Shown here in pieces: positions 6,019 through 6,969 of a stretch of DNA of 6,969 nucleotides. The notes beneath the pieces were generated by a model. It did not search any database and was not told the DNA's origin. It was given only the letters and a program-made list of their open reading frames with translations. This DNA is from an uncultured Erysipelotrichaceae bacterium (GTDB lineage: Bacteria; Bacillota_I; Bacilli_A; Erysipelotrichales; Erysipelotrichaceae): the NCBI GenBank assembly GCA_902782505.1, contig CACZNO010000130.1:1-6969 (forward strand), given 5' to 3'. Each line of letters begins with the position of its first letter. Within the stretch, counting starts at the first letter, position 1. A program made the position numbers and the translations under genes.

Positions 6019-6969
6019 TGAATTATGATGTTGTGATCATCGGCGGCGGACCGGCAGGTCTTGCGGCGGCCATCTCCGCGAGAAGAAACGGAATCCAAAA
6101 CATATTGATCCTCGAACGTGATAAAGAACTCGGCGGCATTTTGAATCAATGCGTACATAACGGATTCGGTCTTCATACGTTCAAAGAAGAATTGACCGGA
6201 CCGGAATACGCGAATCGTTTTATTCAAAAAGTTCTCGAAGAGAAAATCGAATACCGTCTGAATACGATGGTCATGGATATTTCTTGTGACCGAGTGGTTA
6301 CCGCGATGAGCCGTAACGAAGGTATGTATCAAATCAAGGCCGGCGCAGTCATTCTTGCGATGGGATGCCGTGAACGTCCCCGCGGTGCATTAAACATTCC
6401 GGGATACCGCCCAGCCGGTATCTTCAGTGCAGGCACCGCACAACGTTTAGTCAACATGGAAGGGTATATGCCGGGAAGGGAAGTTGTTATTCTCGGATCC
6501 GGCGATATCGGTTTAATTATGGCCAGACGTATGACTCTGGAAGGAGCAAAGGTAAAAGTTGTTGCGGAACTGTTACCGTTCTCCGGCGGACTCAAAAGAA
6601 ACATCGTTCAATGCCTGAACGACTATGATATTCCCTTGAAACTGTCCCATACGGTGGTGGATATTGAAGGAAAAGAGCGTGTGAGCGCGGTCACGATTGC
6701 AAAAGTAGACGAACGTATGAAACCGATTCCCGGAACGGAAGAACGGTATACCTGTGATACGTTATTACTGTCCTGCGGGTTGATTCCGGAAAACGAATTA
6801 TCGAAAAAAGCCGGAGTCAAACTGTCTCCGATCACCAGCGGTCCGATCGTTAACGAAAGCCTGGAGACAAATGTACCCGGAGTGTTCGCTTGCGGAAATG
6901 TCCTGCATGTACACGATTTAGTCGACTTTGTTTCCGAAGAAGCAAACAGAGCGGGAGCCGCCGCGGCGA
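6015..6969 (+). CDS. FAD/NAD(P)-dependent oxidoreductase, partner of the GlpA-like protein (3'-truncated by window edge)
   Basis: The frame stays open from ATG 6015 to the window end (318 full codons; family members are about 410-430 residues). It is a two-dinucleotide-fold flavoprotein of the pyridine nucleotide-disulfide oxidoreductase type: FAD site YDVVIIGGGPAGLAAAI (4-20), acidic strand end LILERD (31-36), GGILNQCVHNGFG (40-52), AMGCRERPRGALNIPGYRPAGIFSAGTAQ (115-143), an NAD(P)-binding site VVILGSGDIGLIMARRM (157-173), and the second FAD motif GVFACGNVLHVHDLVD (289-304). There is no redox-active CxxC of thioredoxin reductase type. The sequence resembles the small flavoprotein next to GlpA-like dehydrogenases in Clostridia and Thermotoga, and opine or cyanide-forming oxidase A/B subunits. 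I infer that it carries electrons between the upstream [2Fe-2S] flavoprotein and NAD(P) or another acceptor. The 4-nt overlap implies coupled translation. Confidence 0.88.
   Translation, partial: MMNYDVVIIGGGPAGLAAAISARRNGIQNILILERDKELGGILNQCVHNGFGLHTFKEELTGPEYANRFIQKVLEEKIEYRLNTMVMDISCDRVVTAMSRNEGMYQIKAGAVILAMGCRERPRGALNIPGYRPAGIFSAGTAQRLVNMEGYMPGREVVILGSGDIGLIMARRMTLEGAKVKVVAELLPFSGGLKRNIVQCLNDYDIPLKLSHTVVDIEGKERVSAVTIAKVDERMKPIPGTEERYTCDTLLLSCGLIPENELSKKAGVKLSPITSGPIVNESLETNVPGVFACGNVLHVHDLVDFVSEEANRAGAAAA

Noticed and set aside
5916..6604. Minus-strand frames antisense to the two flavoproteins
   Set aside because: They lie opposite strongly conserved FAD-binding motifs and have no protein features of their own.
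1..6969. CRISPR array, insertion sequence, tRNA gene, attachment site or defence system
   Set aside because: No spaced direct repeats, transposase motifs, cloverleaf-like segments or defence domains are visible; all space is taken by housekeeping and glycerol genes with short regulatory gaps.

Overview
The window looks like chromosome of a Bacillota (Firmicutes) bacterium of moderate GC. The pointers are the bacterial-type AspRS with a GAD insertion, a YneF/UPF0154 protein, strong AGGAGG-type ribosome binding sites, and a 6S RNA gene directly downstream of aspS, a position I recall from Bacillus. Erysipelotrichia-like affiliation is a guess, not something I could test. All genes read on the + strand and nothing suggests a mobile element.

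Left part (1-2666), housekeeping: the 3' four-fifths of aspS (start lies outside the window); a 275-nt gap that holds a convincing 6S RNA (about 1428-1579) with its own extended -10 promoter and a strong 3' hairpin; then a promoter and the small membrane protein gene yneF; then a stand-alone GT51 peptidoglycan glycosyltransferase ending in a textbook terminator. The GT51 protein keeps the first catalytic glutamate but has Gln where the second conserved glutamate normally sits.

Right part (2667-6969), glycerol catabolism: a 224-nt non-coding leader full of overlapping dyads, glpK (glycerol kinase), a 179-nt gap with two hairpins, a GlpA-like FAD oxidoreductase with a C-terminal Cys4 BFD-type [2Fe-2S] domain, and, overlapping it by 4 nt, a second FAD/NAD(P)-type oxidoreductase that runs off the end. 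Together these would phosphorylate glycerol to sn-glycerol-3-phosphate and oxidise it to dihydroxyacetone phosphate, with electrons probably passing through the iron-sulfur domain to the second flavoprotein. In related operons that I know (Clostridia, Thermotoga) a small DUF1667 protein follows; here it would lie beyond the window.

I found no wholly new system. The points most worth checking are the 6S RNA with its alternative 5' hairpin, the altered GT51 active site, the Glu at the HPr-phosphorylation position of GlpK, and the dyad cluster before glpK.
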